NCBI GenBank assembly: GCA_025463265.1
Contig: JAOBWH010000099.1
Coordinates: 1 to 63,157 of the forward strand
Length of the DNA stretch: 63,157 nt
DNA from: Ilumatobacteraceae bacterium
GTDB lineage: Bacteria > Actinomycetota > Acidimicrobiia > Acidimicrobiales > Iamiaceae
Direction: 5' to 3'
Part shown: positions 1 through 8,434 of the stretch, piece after piece
Position numbering within the stretch: the stretch's first letter is position 1
How the letters are laid out: every line of letters begins with the position of its first letter
Notes under the pieces: generated by a model
What the model saw: the letters and a program-made list of their open reading frames with translations, nothing else
What the model was told of the DNA's origin: nothing
The model's database searches: none
Position numbers and translations under genes: made by a program

Positions 1-1
1 G

Positions 2-322
2 GTCGTGCTCACCGGCGACTACCACGCCGGCATGGTGCTCGACGTCCACGAGGTCCCCTTCGACCAGGACACGCCGGTCGTCGCCCCCGAGTTCATGGCG
101 CCGCCGATCTCCTCCGCCCTCTTCGACGCCGACGTCACGAAGCGCACCCCGCAGCTGCGCCAGCAGATCAACGAGTACGGCTACCTCGTGGTGGCGGTCA
201 CCCCCGACCTGCTCACCGCCACCTTCCGCGTCGTCGACGATGTCGCCGACCCCGACACCGCCATCAGCACCGCCGCCACCTGGACGGTCACCGCCGGCAA
301 CCCCATCGCTGAAGCGACCTGA
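2..322 (+). CDS. PhoD-like phosphatase, C-terminal fragment
   Basis: The frame is open at the left edge and ends at TGA 320-322, so only the last ~106 residues are present. The opening LTGDYHAGM stretch followed by EFMAPPISS matches the C-terminal part of PhoD-like alkaline phosphatases/phosphodiesterases, where the GD-H pair contributes to the metal centre of the metallophosphatase fold and the EF...PISS segment follows it. These enzymes are normally exported and release phosphate from esters. The N-terminal signal and the other metal ligands lie outside the window. The family call is moderately secure; the substrate is unknown. Confidence 0.6.
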   Translation, partial: VVLTGDYHAGMVLDVHEVPFDQDTPVVAPEFMAPPISSALFDADVTKRTPQLRQQINEYGYLVVAVTPDLLTATFRVVDDVADPDTAISTAATWTVTAGNPIAEAT

Positions 323-350
323 TCCAGCCCTGCGGCCGCCTCCAGGTTGG

Positions 351-674
351 TCAGGCGGGGACGGTCTCGGCGGCGAGGGCCTTGCGGTCGTTGAGGGCCC
401 AGGCAGCGGCACCGGCGACGCCGGCCACCGTGAGGACCGATGGCCAGGCGCCGATCTTCTTGGCCAAGGGGTGCGACAGGCCGAAGCCGCCGTAGAACAC
501 GCCCGAGAGCAGCGCCGTGGTGGCCGGGCCGCTGGTCTTCATCCACTCGGTCTTGGCGTAGACGCCACCGACGCCGAGCACGGCCGCGCCGAGCTTGCGG
601 TTCTTGGTGGAGCGGGCGACGGCGTAGCCCCCGACGAGCGAAGCGGCGACGACAGGAGCGGTGGGGATGGCCAT
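351..674 (-). CDS. Small hypothetical membrane protein
   Basis: This 107-residue protein has alternating Gly/Ala-rich hydrophobic stretches (about residues 5-22, 30-40, 52-68 and 78-95) separated by short basic loops, so it looks like a small integral membrane protein of three or four helices. I recognise no family. It starts ATG 674, only 9 bases after the stop of the sugar-nucleotide reductase on the same strand, so the two are probably cotranscribed. It ends 28 bases from the end of the convergent PhoD-like gene. Confidence 0.6.
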   Translation of the reverse strand: MAIPTAPVVAASLVGGYAVARSTKNRKLGAAVLGVGGVYAKTEWMKTSGPATTALLSGVFYGGFGLSHPLAKKIGAWPSVLTVAGVAGAAAWALNDRKALAAETVPA

Positions 675-683
675 GCGCCGAAG

Positions 684-1628
684 CTACTCAGCGTCGACGG
701 CGACGCGGTTGCGCCAGTCCTCGAGGAGGTCGGCCAAGGTCTGGCTCATGGGGATCGCCGGCTTCCAGCCCGTGGCCGCCTCGAGGCGGGCGTACGAGCC
801 GCGCAGGACGGGGACCTCGACCGGGCGGAGCAGCTCCGGGTCGGTCTCGAAGCGCAGCGGGATCCGGGCCTGGGCCAGCAGCTGGTCCGCCAGGTCCTGG
901 ACCGCGAGGTCCACCCCGGAGCACACGTTGTAGACCTCGCCGGGCTCGCCGTGCTCCATGAGCAGGCGGTAGGCCCGGACGACGTCGCGGACGTCGGTGA
1001 AGTCCCGGCGGGCCGACAGGTCGCCGATGGGCAGCACGTCGCTGCCCTCGCCGAGCTCGGCGCGGGCGATGCGCGACGCGATGGCCGGGGCGACGAACTT
1101 GTCGGTCTGGCCGGGGCCGAGGTGGTTGAACGCCCGGACCCGCAGCACGGGGAGGCCGTTGCCGAGCCACGCCTGCAGGCCGAGGTAGTCGGCGGCGACC
1201 TTCGAGGCGGCGTAGGGGCTGGCGGGCCGCAGCGGCGAGTCCTCGGTGAGCGGCAGCTCGGCGGGCTCGACCTTGCCGTACACATCGGCGCTGGACACGG
1301 CCAGCACCCGCTCGACGCCGACCTCCGCCGCAGCGCTGAGCACGTTGAGGGTGCCCTCGGCGTTGGCTCGGAACGCCTCGACGGGCGCCTTCCAGGACCC
1401 GCCCACGTCCGCCCAGCCGGCCAGGTGGTAGATCACCTGCGGCTCGATCTCGGCGATGAGCAGGCGGATGGCGTCGGCGTCGGTGATGTCGACGCCCTCG
1501 CGGCCGGTGACCGGGTCGGGGAACCGGTCGACGCCGATCACGTCGTCGCCCGACGCTTGCAGGTGGGCGGTGAGGTGCCGGCCGACGAAGCCCTGGGCAC
1601 CGGTGATCAGGACCTTCGCCGGAGACAT
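684..1628 (-). CDS. GDP-6-deoxy-D-mannose reductase-like (RMD) short-chain dehydrogenase
   Basis: This 314-residue extended-SDR protein has the N-terminal nucleotide-binding GAQGFVGRH, the YHLAG motif, SSADVYG with the catalytic Ser region, and PYAASK with the catalytic Tyr and Lys. The FNHLGPGQ...FVAPAIASRIA segment is typical of GDP-4-keto-6-deoxymannose reductases, which act after GDP-mannose 4,6-dehydratase to give GDP-rhamnose-type sugars. A gmd gene lies at 60.5-61.5 kb. ATG 1628 is chosen because the fold begins at once and a TAGACT box lies 8 bases upstream; the frame is open further but that part is unlike protein. A related epimerase or dehydratase role is possible. Confidence 0.75.
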   Translation of the reverse strand: MSPAKVLITGAQGFVGRHLTAHLQASGDDVIGVDRFPDPVTGREGVDITDADAIRLLIAEIEPQVIYHLAGWADVGGSWKAPVEAFRANAEGTLNVLSAAAEVGVERVLAVSSADVYGKVEPAELPLTEDSPLRPASPYAASKVAADYLGLQAWLGNGLPVLRVRAFNHLGPGQTDKFVAPAIASRIARAELGEGSDVLPIGDLSARRDFTDVRDVVRAYRLLMEHGEPGEVYNVCSGVDLAVQDLADQLLAQARIPLRFETDPELLRPVEVPVLRGSYARLEAATGWKPAIPMSQTLADLLEDWRNRVAVDAE

Positions 1629-1636
1629 GGACTGCG

Positions 1637-1642
1637 AGTCTA
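1637..1642 (-). promoter_or_regulatory. TAnnnT -10 box for the RMD-like gene
   Basis: On the minus strand TAGACT ends 8 bases before ATG 1628. This spacing puts the likely transcript start at or next to the start codon, so the mRNA is probably leaderless. No convincing -35 is visible. Confidence 0.45.
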
Positions 1643-1674
1643 GGCAGGGCCACCAACTACCCTTTGCCCGATGC

Positions 1675-2619
1675 GTGAACGAGGTGCTGCCCGTGGGTTG
1701 TGACGTCTCCGTCCTCATGCCGGCGTACAACGAGGCCGAGAACCTGGTCGAGGTCATCCCGGCCACGGCGGCGGCGCTCGAGGCGCTGGGCCGCTCGTGG
1801 GAGATCCTGATCATCGACGACGGTTCCACCGATGGCACCCGCACGGTGATGTCCGGGCTCCGGAGCCCGAACGTCCGCTACATCCGGCTGCGCCGCAACT
1901 CCGGCAAGTCGGCGGCGCTCGAGGTCGGGCTGAACCACGTCGAGGGCGAGCACGTGGTGCTCATGGACGCCGACGGCCAGGACGACCCTCAGGAGCTGGC
2001 GAAGATGTTCGCCAAGCTCGACGAGGGCTACGACCTCGTCACCGGTCGGCGGGAGGTCCGCAACGACCGGTTCATCAAGCGCAACACGTCGAAGATCTAC
2101 AACGGCGCCACGTCGATGGTGACCGGCGTGAAGATGAAGGACTTCAACTCGGGCTACAAGCTGATGACCCGAGAGCTGTCCGACAGCCTGGAGATGTACG
2201 GCGAGCTCCACCGCTACATCCCGGTGCTCGCCGTGTGGAACGGCTTCAAGGTCACCGAGGTCACCGTCGAGCACCACGAGCGCCTCCACGGCACCTCGAA
2301 GTTCGGCCCGGCCCGCTTCTGGCGCGGCTTCCTCGACCTGGTCACGGTGAAGTTCCTCACCACCTACACGGCCCGCCCGTTCCACCTCTTCGGCGGCATC
2401 GGCTTCGGGATCGGCTTCGGCGGCGCCGCGATCCTGCTGTGGATGTTCGTGTCGAAGGTGCTCGGCCACGACATCGGCCAGCGGCCGGTGCTCCAGCTCG
2501 GCGTGCTGCTCGTGGTGGTGGCGGTGCAGATGATCTCGCTCGGCCTGCTCGGCGAGCTGATGGTGAACCTGCGGCGGCGAGACCGGTTGGACTCGTCGGC
2601 CGAGGGCGACCTCCGATGA
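1675..2619 (+). CDS. Family 2 glycosyltransferase with C-terminal membrane helices
   Basis: A GT-A domain starts with SVLMPAYNE, followed by IIDDGSTD and MDADGQDD, which holds the DxD-type metal/nucleotide-sugar motif. Two hydrophobic helices near the C terminus (from about residue 245) anchor it. This is the dolichyl-phosphate-mannose synthase/ArnC/GtrB-like architecture, in which sugar is moved from a nucleotide donor to polyprenyl phosphate at the inner membrane face. A TACCCT box at 1658-1663 favours GTG 1675; GTG 1693, preceded by GAGGTG, is a good alternative. It overlaps the next gene by ATGA, so the two are coupled. The donor sugar is not deducible. Confidence 0.8.
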   Translation: MNEVLPVGCDVSVLMPAYNEAENLVEVIPATAAALEALGRSWEILIIDDGSTDGTRTVMSGLRSPNVRYIRLRRNSGKSAALEVGLNHVEGEHVVLMDADGQDDPQELAKMFAKLDEGYDLVTGRREVRNDRFIKRNTSKIYNGATSMVTGVKMKDFNSGYKLMTRELSDSLEMYGELHRYIPVLAVWNGFKVTEVTVEHHERLHGTSKFGPARFWRGFLDLVTVKFLTTYTARPFHLFGGIGFGIGFGGAAILLWMFVSKVLGHDIGQRPVLQLGVLLVVVAVQMISLGLLGELMVNLRRRDRLDSSAEGDLR

Positions 2620-3260
2620 CCGCACCGGCGGACGGACGCCCCCGGTCCATCGGCCTCGCTCCCGGGCTCGACGACGCCGCGGCCGGCCAGGACGCCGCCA
2701 AGTACGGCACGTCCAACCCGGTGGTGCAGAAGCTCCTCGCCCGCTGGATGGAGGCCATGCACACCGTCTTGGGCGACACGTCCGGCGTGGTGGTCGACAT
2801 CGGGATCGGGGAGGGGTTCGCCCTCGAGCGCATGTTCCCAGCCGACACCCCGGCCATCGGCCTGGAGTACCGCCAGGACAAGGCCCTGGTGGCATCGGCC
2901 AAGCTGCCCGAGGTGGCGGTGGTGCGCGGCGACGCCGGCGTGCTGCCGTTCCCGGACCGCTCGGCGGACCTGGTCACGTCGATCGAGGTGCTCGAGCACC
3001 TGCCCGGCTACGAGCAGGCCGTGGTGGAGATGGCCCGCATCTGCCGAGGTCGCCTCGTGATCAGCGTGCCGTGGGAGCCGTGGTTCCGCCTGGGCAACCT
3101 GGGTCGGGGCAAGAACGTCAAGCGCTGGGGCAACGACCCCGAGCACGTGAACTTCTTCAGCCCGGCCAAGCTGCGGGTCGCCCTCGGCCAGCACTTCGAC
3201 GAGGTGCAGATCACCCGGGCCTTCCCCTGGATCATCGCCGAGGCGTCCAAGCCCCGCTGA
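2616..3260 (+). CDS. Class I SAM-dependent methyltransferase
   Basis: The 214-residue protein has a Rossmann methyltransferase core: VVDIGIGEG (motif I, SAM binding), an acidic GLEY after strand 2, and VTSIEVLEHLP (motif IV region). The start ATG overlaps the stop of the preceding glycosyltransferase in an ATGA junction, so translation is coupled. The context suggests methylation of a glycan, lipid carrier or related metabolite, but the substrate cannot be read from the sequence. The protein at 7648-8277 is a distant relative: both have a K-Y-x-(S/T)-x-NP motif at the N terminus and a VP-R/W-EP segment after motif IV. Confidence 0.8.
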   Translation: MTAPADGRPRSIGLAPGLDDAAAGQDAAKYGTSNPVVQKLLARWMEAMHTVLGDTSGVVVDIGIGEGFALERMFPADTPAIGLEYRQDKALVASAKLPEVAVVRGDAGVLPFPDRSADLVTSIEVLEHLPGYEQAVVEMARICRGRLVISVPWEPWFRLGNLGRGKNVKRWGNDPEHVNFFSPAKLRVALGQHFDEVQITRAFPWIIAEASKPR

Positions 3261-3261
3261 C

Positions 3262-3284
3262 CGCCGGCCGAGGTTCCGCCGGCG
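3262..3284. terminator. GC-rich hairpin between convergent genes
   Basis: A 7-bp perfect stem (CGCCGGC / GCCGGCG) with a 9-base loop lies directly after the stop of the methyltransferase and before the convergent glycosyltransferase end. There is no T tract, so it is only a candidate terminator of the kind common in GC-rich actinobacteria. The remaining bases to 3405 show nothing I can name. Confidence 0.4.
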
Positions 3285-3405
3285 CCATGGAGGCGAGGTG
3301 GGACCTCACCCCCATGGGCGCGCGGGATCCGCCTGTGCCTCCAGACGAACGGTCCCGGCGAAACGTTCCCGATCCGGCCGAGAAGTTCGCCCGGGTGGGG
3401 CCTGC

Positions 3406-4914
3406 TCAGCGCTCGTCGAGCTCGTCGGTGACCTCGTCGAGGCGGGCGTCGGTGGTCTCGGCCGCCTTCACCGAGGCCCGCTGCAGGTCGATCAGCTGCT
3501 CGCGGAGGGGGTCGACCTCCCAGGCGATGACCCGACGGATGAGGCGCTTGACCGTGCTGACGCCGGGGCGGGCCGACGTCGCCGGGGGCGGCGGGACGGC
3601 CCGGAGGCGGCGCAGCGGGGTGGCCACGTGCTCGGGCACCGCACCGGGCCGGACCCGGCCGGCACCGCTGCCCTCGGCGGCCGACCCGGTCTTGACCTTG
3701 ATGCCCCGCTGGGCGGCGGCGCGGCGGTGGACCTCGGCCTGGACGGCGCTGCGGTCGACGGGGCCGTCGAACTCCCAGGTGCTGATCGGCCGGGTGGCGG
3801 CGCCTTCGCGCCCGACCGCGGCGGCCATCGCCCGGGCCAGGCCGGCGTTGTCGTCGACCACCGTGTTCTCCGGGTGCTCGCCGATCTGGTCGGCCAGCCC
3901 GCCGACCCGGGTGGCGATGACCGGCCGGCGGTACAGCCGGGCGCGCTCGGCCACCGACGAGGACCAGATGTGGCGGTAGGGGAGCACGATGGTGTCGGCG
4001 GCGACGATCCAGCGGTCGAAGGCCTCGTCGCTCACGAACCCGAGGTGGAGGTGCACACTGGGGATCTGGGCGGCCAGCGCCTCCAGCTCGCGCTGGTGGT
4101 CGACGGCGGACGGGTCATCGAGGCGGACCGAGCCGACGATGTGGAGCGAGGCGCCGTCGTCTGACAGCCCCCGGAAGGCGGTGGCGGCCCGGTCGAACCC
4201 CTTGTGGGGCTGGATGAAGCCGATGCACACGAAGACGTGCCCCTCGGCCGGCAGGCCTAGCGAGGCCCGGGCGGCGGCCTGGTCGTCGGGGACCCGGCGG
4301 GTGAAGTCCTCGCCGTGGTCGACCACTCGCACCCGGCCGGGGTCGACGCCGAACGAGTCGATCATCATGCGCTGGTGCTCGGGCACGTGGACGGTGATCT
4401 CGTCGGCCGCCTTGAACACGGATCGTGACGCACGCGCCGCCTGCTCGAACACCTGGGTGGCGACGAAGCCGCCGCGGCTCGACGCCTCCACCTGCTCGGT
4501 GGCCGACGCCCAGCGGCGGTCGATCTCGTGGAGCCGGATCTCGACGGGCGGCCCGGCTCGGAACGCCGAGGCGAGCGCCGTCCCGGTGCTGATGCGGGAC
4601 GTGGGCGTCGAGGGGTTGGCGTAGAAGACATCGGGGTGGAAGTGGACGATGACCCGGTCGAACCCGGCCATCAGCTTCTTGAGCGCCTTGGCCCCCTTCG
4701 GGCCTTCGAGCGCCAGGTGGTGGTGCGCGGCCGACGGCCAGGGCGAGACGACCTCGACGTCGTGGCCCTGGCGGCGCAGCGAGCGGACCTGCTGCACGGC
4801 GTAGGCGCCGATGCCGTCGCGGACCGGCGGGTACGGCGTGACGACGAGGATCCGCTGGCCCGACCTCGGACCTGCCACGGTCCCGGAGCCGGTGGTGGGG
4901 GAGGCGGGGCTCAC
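3406..4914 (-). CDS. GT4-type glycosyltransferase with C-terminal extension
   Basis: This 502-residue protein has the GT-B signature: an N-terminal VVTPYPPVRDGIGAY acceptor-side motif, VCIGFIQPHKGFD opening the C-terminal nucleotide-sugar domain, and a late ATRVGGLADQI segment. The last ~100 residues are a Pro/Ala-rich linker and a charged, helix-prone tail that ordinary GT4 enzymes lack. The start GTG 4914 overlaps the stop of the upstream glycosyltransferase by GTGA, so the frame is fixed by coupling. It is the last gene of a minus-strand operon beginning at 8277. It probably acts in envelope glycan assembly; donor and acceptor are unknown. Confidence 0.8.
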   Translation of the reverse strand: MSPASPTTGSGTVAGPRSGQRILVVTPYPPVRDGIGAYAVQQVRSLRRQGHDVEVVSPWPSAAHHHLALEGPKGAKALKKLMAGFDRVIVHFHPDVFYANPSTPTSRISTGTALASAFRAGPPVEIRLHEIDRRWASATEQVEASSRGGFVATQVFEQAARASRSVFKAADEITVHVPEHQRMMIDSFGVDPGRVRVVDHGEDFTRRVPDDQAAARASLGLPAEGHVFVCIGFIQPHKGFDRAATAFRGLSDDGASLHIVGSVRLDDPSAVDHQRELEALAAQIPSVHLHLGFVSDEAFDRWIVAADTIVLPYRHIWSSSVAERARLYRRPVIATRVGGLADQIGEHPENTVVDDNAGLARAMAAAVGREGAATRPISTWEFDGPVDRSAVQAEVHRRAAAQRGIKVKTGSAAEGSGAGRVRPGAVPEHVATPLRRLRAVPPPPATSARPGVSTVKRLIRRVIAWEVDPLREQLIDLQRASVKAAETTDARLDEVTDELDER

Positions 4915-6095
4915 GGCATCGCCTCCAGGCTGGCTTCCATGCGGTCGAGCGTGGCCGGCCAGGTGTAGTGGTCGAGCACGTACTGCCGGCCCGGGACGGC
5001 CAGGGCGGCAGCCTCGGCGGGTGCTTCGGCGATGAACCGCAGGCACTGCTCGAGCTCGGTGGTGTCGTCGTAGGTGAGGCCGGCGCCGCTGCGGTCGCAG
5101 TGCCACGCCACCACGGCGCTGGCGGCGTTGGCGATGACCGGCGTGCCGGCCAGCCACGCCTCCATCACCGTGCGGGAGAACGACTCCATCGCCGATGGCT
5201 GCAGGTAGGCGGACGCAGCGGCGAAGGCATCGTCCTTGTCCCGGTCGGTGAGCAGGCCGAGGTCGACGATGCGTCCCTCGACGTCCGGCGGCACGTGGAC
5301 CTCGCCGACCCCGAACGTCACCAGGTCGAGATCGAGGTCCTCCTTGCGGATGGCGGCCACGAACCCGTCGAGCAGGGCGTCCCAGTTCTTGGCGCCCTCG
5401 CGCCGGCCGGCGTAGAGCACGAAGGGCCGGTCCGTCAGGCCGTGGCGCCGGCGGAACCCGCTCGGGTCGTAGGAGCCGGGGACGGGGATGCCCTCGCCGA
5501 TGATCTCCGCAGGCGCGTGGGCGGGCCAGATCTCGTCGAGCAGGTCGGCCTCCGGCTCGGTGTTCAGCCAGAGCTTGGCCACCCCGGTGACCAGCGGCTC
5601 GAACAGTTCGAACCGGGCTTCGGGCTCGTCGTGGAGGCACGGCCGGACGATGGTCCGCTCCGGGGCGATGAGCCCGCCGGCGAAGGAGGTCCAGAACAGG
5701 TACGGCGACACCACGATCGCCCGGTACTCCTCGGCGTGGTCGAGGATCTCGTGGAACAGGTCCGGGACCCGGAGCCCGTCGTTCATCCACGCCTCCTGCT
5801 GGGCGAGGGTGGGCGCTTCGCCCAGCGTCATGGTCCGCACCAGATCGGCCCGGGCCGTGCCGGGCGTGTCGTCGACCACCGCGAACCGCTTGACCGTGAC
5901 GCCCGCATCGTCGGTGGTGGCGGCGGGGTAGTGGTTGGCCCAGGTGTGGTGGTCACGGGCACAGGTGGTGAGCACGTCGACCTGCCAGCCCCGGGCCGTG
6001 AGCCCGTGGGCCACCTCGCGCAGCACCAGCTCGGCGCCACCGACCACGTCGGGTCCGTATCGGGGTGGCACCAGGGCGATGCGACGGTCGTTCAC
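4911..6095 (-). CDS. GT4-type glycosyltransferase
   Basis: The 394-residue protein begins IALVPPRYGPDVVGGAE, the typical N-terminal GT4 motif, and has FVLYAGRREGAKN at the start of the second Rossmann domain and QPSAMESFSRTVMEAW, equivalent to the E-x7-E donor-binding segment. The start is GTG 6095, with a TACCGT box 9 bases upstream. It overlaps the next glycosyltransferase by 4 bases. It belongs with the membrane protein and methyltransferase upstream in a probable envelope-glycan operon. Confidence 0.82.
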   Translation of the reverse strand: MNDRRIALVPPRYGPDVVGGAELVLREVAHGLTARGWQVDVLTTCARDHHTWANHYPAATTDDAGVTVKRFAVVDDTPGTARADLVRTMTLGEAPTLAQQEAWMNDGLRVPDLFHEILDHAEEYRAIVVSPYLFWTSFAGGLIAPERTIVRPCLHDEPEARFELFEPLVTGVAKLWLNTEPEADLLDEIWPAHAPAEIIGEGIPVPGSYDPSGFRRRHGLTDRPFVLYAGRREGAKNWDALLDGFVAAIRKEDLDLDLVTFGVGEVHVPPDVEGRIVDLGLLTDRDKDDAFAAASAYLQPSAMESFSRTVMEAWLAGTPVIANAASAVVAWHCDRSGAGLTYDDTTELEQCLRFIAEAPAEAAALAVPGRQYVLDHYTWPATLDRMEASLEAMP

Positions 6096-6104
6096 GAAGG
6101 GACC

Positions 6105-6110
6105 ACGGTA
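6105..6110 (-). promoter_or_regulatory. TAnnnT -10 box for the glycosyltransferase pair
   Basis: TACCGT on the minus strand ends 9 bases before GTG 6095, which would give a near-leaderless transcript. It lies in the 25-base gap after the membrane-protein gene, so it could be an internal operon promoter. Confidence 0.4.
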
Positions 6111-6120
6111 GTGGTCGCCC

Positions 6121-7629
6121 TCAACGCGCTGGGCGACGCCCCGCCTGCTCGCCGCTGGACGCGATCGACGCCACCAGCAGGACGAGGCCGACGGCCGCGA
6201 TCGCCAGGCCCGCCAACCGGGTGAGCGGGCTCCCGATGGCCAGGGTGAGCTGGGTGTCGACCCGTGCGGTGAGGTTCGTGCTGAGCCACTGCGCGTACCG
6301 GCGGGTCTGGACCATCGTCACCACAGCGAGGGCGACGATGATCGCCAGCCCGGTCCACCGGGTGAGGAACCGGACTGCTGCGAGCGCGACGGCGGCGGCC
6401 ACCACCGGGAGCATCGGCAGGAGGTACCGCGGGTGCGGCGCCCCGCCCCCGGCGCGGTGCTGGGCGGTGAGCAGCACGGGGATCAGCGAGACGGCCGCGG
6501 CGGCGACCCAAGCCGTGAACGGCAGCGGATAGGGCGACAAGAAGCGGTTGCCCACCGTGCTCCGCCCGCCCCGGCGCAGCACCGCCGACCACCCGATGAG
6601 GACGGCCGCACCGATCACGCCGCCCACCACCACCACGAACGCGATCGTGTACCACCAGCGCGGGTCCGACGCGAGCGGCTCCTCCATGCGCCGGGTGGCG
6701 ATGGTGCGCAGCGCGCCCTCCCAGATCGCCCGGAGCGTGAGCGAGGACCAGAGGCTGCCGACGGGCTTCCGGAGGAACTTGTCGAGCAGAGCGCTCGACC
6801 CGGTGGGATCGCCGTACCTGATCGCGTTGAGCACGTAGAACCAGCCGGCGAGGACGACCGACGGCAGGGCGAGCCAGGCCGCGGTCCACCAGAACCGTCC
6901 GTCGCGGCGCCACCAGACCACCCCGAGGGCGGTGGCGGCGGCGGCGATGGCCGGCAGGAGCGACATCGGCCGGGTGAGCGCAGCGACCGCGCACCAGCCG
7001 CCGAGCCACTGCACGGCCCGCCTGGTGGTGATGGTGTCGGGTCCGGCCCCGCAGGCGCGCGCCAGCCAGAGCAGGACCCCGGTGGCGCCCAGGATCGCCA
7101 CCCCGTCGTTGAAGCCGAGGGCCGCCACGAAGCCGAGGTGCGGCACGGATGCGACGAGCCCGGCGGTGACGAGGCCCACCGTCGTGTCGCCGCCCGCCAG
7201 GTCCCGGCCGAGCAGGTAGCTGAGGGCCACGGCGGCGCCGACGGCCACGATGTTGACCAGGCGGAGGCCGAGGAGGGGACCGCCCGGGATCTCGAGCGCG
7301 GCGGTCACCGCACCCGGACCGGCGGCGAGCACGTAGGTGAGCGGTGGGTTGTTGGCCACCCAGATGTCCCGGTTGCGCGTGGGCGCCCGGTCAAGCCGCA
7401 GCTTCATCGCGTACCCCGCCGACTCCTCGTCGATCGGGGTGTCGATGTCGGGCAGCTCACCGTGCTGGACGGCGACGACGTACCCGGCGTGGGCCTGCTC
7501 GTCGATGAACCGGTACGGCGGGGTGACCAGCGCCTGGTACCAGGCGCCGCCGACCAGCAACAGCACCGCGCCGACCACGCCGATCAGCGCCGATCGGGCG
7601 GCGAGGCGCTCCCGGACCCGTGCGACCAT
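6121..7629 (-). CDS. Polytopic membrane protein, GT-C/DUF2142-like
   Basis: The 502-residue protein has one N-terminal helix, a ~100-residue non-membrane loop and then about ten further hydrophobic helices. The loop after helix 1 contains PPYRFIDEQAHAGY, resembling the acidic P-x-DE-x-H motif of GT-C-fold glycosyltransferases that use polyprenyl-linked sugars (DUF2142 and GT39/GT87 relatives). I infer sugar transfer on the outer face of the membrane, but this is a fold-level guess. It lies 18 bases after the methyltransferase and upstream of two cytoplasmic glycosyltransferases on the same strand. Confidence 0.7.
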   Translation of the reverse strand: MVARVRERLAARSALIGVVGAVLLLVGGAWYQALVTPPYRFIDEQAHAGYVVAVQHGELPDIDTPIDEESAGYAMKLRLDRAPTRNRDIWVANNPPLTYVLAAGPGAVTAALEIPGGPLLGLRLVNIVAVGAAVALSYLLGRDLAGGDTTVGLVTAGLVASVPHLGFVAALGFNDGVAILGATGVLLWLARACGAGPDTITTRRAVQWLGGWCAVAALTRPMSLLPAIAAAATALGVVWWRRDGRFWWTAAWLALPSVVLAGWFYVLNAIRYGDPTGSSALLDKFLRKPVGSLWSSLTLRAIWEGALRTIATRRMEEPLASDPRWWYTIAFVVVVGGVIGAAVLIGWSAVLRRGGRSTVGNRFLSPYPLPFTAWVAAAAVSLIPVLLTAQHRAGGGAPHPRYLLPMLPVVAAAVALAAVRFLTRWTGLAIIVALAVVTMVQTRRYAQWLSTNLTARVDTQLTLAIGSPLTRLAGLAIAAVGLVLLVASIASSGEQAGRRPAR

Positions 7630-7647
7630 GGTCCGGTTCCTAGCCGT

Positions 7648-8277
7648 TCAGTCGGATCGGACGCTCGCCGAGACCATCGTCCACGGGAGGGGGCTGCGGA
7701 CGGCGCGGACGTCGAAGCGGCGCCCGACGAGGTCGGCGAACCCGTTCTTGGTCCAGTGGTTGATGTGGCCGGGCGTGTTGCCCTTGTCCTTGATGTACTT
7801 GCCGCGGGCGAGGTTCAGTGCGCACCAGATGGGCTCGCGGGGGACCGAGGTGACCAGGTCCCGGCGGGCGACGCGGTGGAGCTCGGCGAGGGCCAGCTCC
7901 GGGTAGGGGACGTGCTCGAGGACCTCGATGCACAGCACCAGGTCGAACGTGTCGTCTCCGAACGGCAGCCGGCCGATGTCGCCGAACAGCGGTGAGAAGC
8001 CCTTGCCGTCCCAGTGGCCCGCCAGCTCGGGGTCCGGCAGGTCGACGCCGCAGAAGGTGGCGTCGGGCCAGCGCTCGGCCAGCCGGGCGGTGACCTCGCC
8101 CTCGCCCACACCGACCTCGAGGATCCGGGCGGGCGAAATGCTGGGCAGGGAGGCGTCGAGGGCGGCGAAGAACCCGTCCATGAGCTTCTGCTCGATGGGG
8201 TTCTTGGATGCGTACTTGTCGTACGTGTTGCCGGTCTCGACGTCCTCGCCGTCGACCTCGATGGTGGTCTTCGCCAT
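7648..8277 (-). CDS. Class I SAM-dependent methyltransferase
   Basis: This 209-residue protein has ILEVGVGEGEVTA (motif I), the FCGVDLPDPE acidic turn and DLVLCIEVLEHVPYPELAL (motif IV), the pattern of small-molecule or sugar methyltransferases. ATG 8277 is chosen because the longer frame upstream is Arg/Pro-rich non-protein and GGAG lies 9 bases upstream; a TACCGT box further up suggests a leadered transcript. It opens a minus-strand operon and is divergent from the membrane protein at 8435. It resembles the methyltransferase at 2616 in its N-terminal K-Y-x-(S/T)-x-NP motif. Confidence 0.8.
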   Translation of the reverse strand: MAKTTIEVDGEDVETGNTYDKYASKNPIEQKLMDGFFAALDASLPSISPARILEVGVGEGEVTARLAERWPDATFCGVDLPDPELAGHWDGKGFSPLFGDIGRLPFGDDTFDLVLCIEVLEHVPYPELALAELHRVARRDLVTSVPREPIWCALNLARGKYIKDKGNTPGHINHWTKNGFADLVGRRFDVRAVRSPLPWTMVSASVRSD

Positions 8278-8420
8278 CAGGCCGCACTCCCGATCACAGG
8301 AGCAGAGACGGTGTCGATGGTGGCACACATGGGCAACGACGGTACTTCGCACCCCTGCACCCGGGGGAATCGCCGGCGGCCGAGGTTCGGGTCGGTCCGG
8401 GCCGCCGAGGGGTGCGCCGG

Positions 8421-8426
8421 TAGCAT
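8421..8426 (+). promoter_or_regulatory. TAnnnT -10 box for the membrane-protein operon
   Basis: TAGCAT ends 8 bases before GTG 8435, in the divergent intergenic region. The spacing fits a leaderless transcript and supports GTG 8435 rather than earlier in-frame starts. Confidence 0.45.
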
Positions 8427-8434
8427 CGCTGCCC

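Noticed and set aside
240-1643. 467-residue open frame on the + strand opposite the RMD-like gene
   Set aside because: It is antisense to a gene with clear SDR motifs; its translation is Gly/Ala/Arg/Asp-rich without motifs, typical of a GC-rich shadow frame.
6433-7995. 520-residue open frame on the + strand
   Set aside because: It runs antisense to a membrane protein and a methyltransferase, with Arg/Gly/Pro/Asp-rich composition and no conserved motif.
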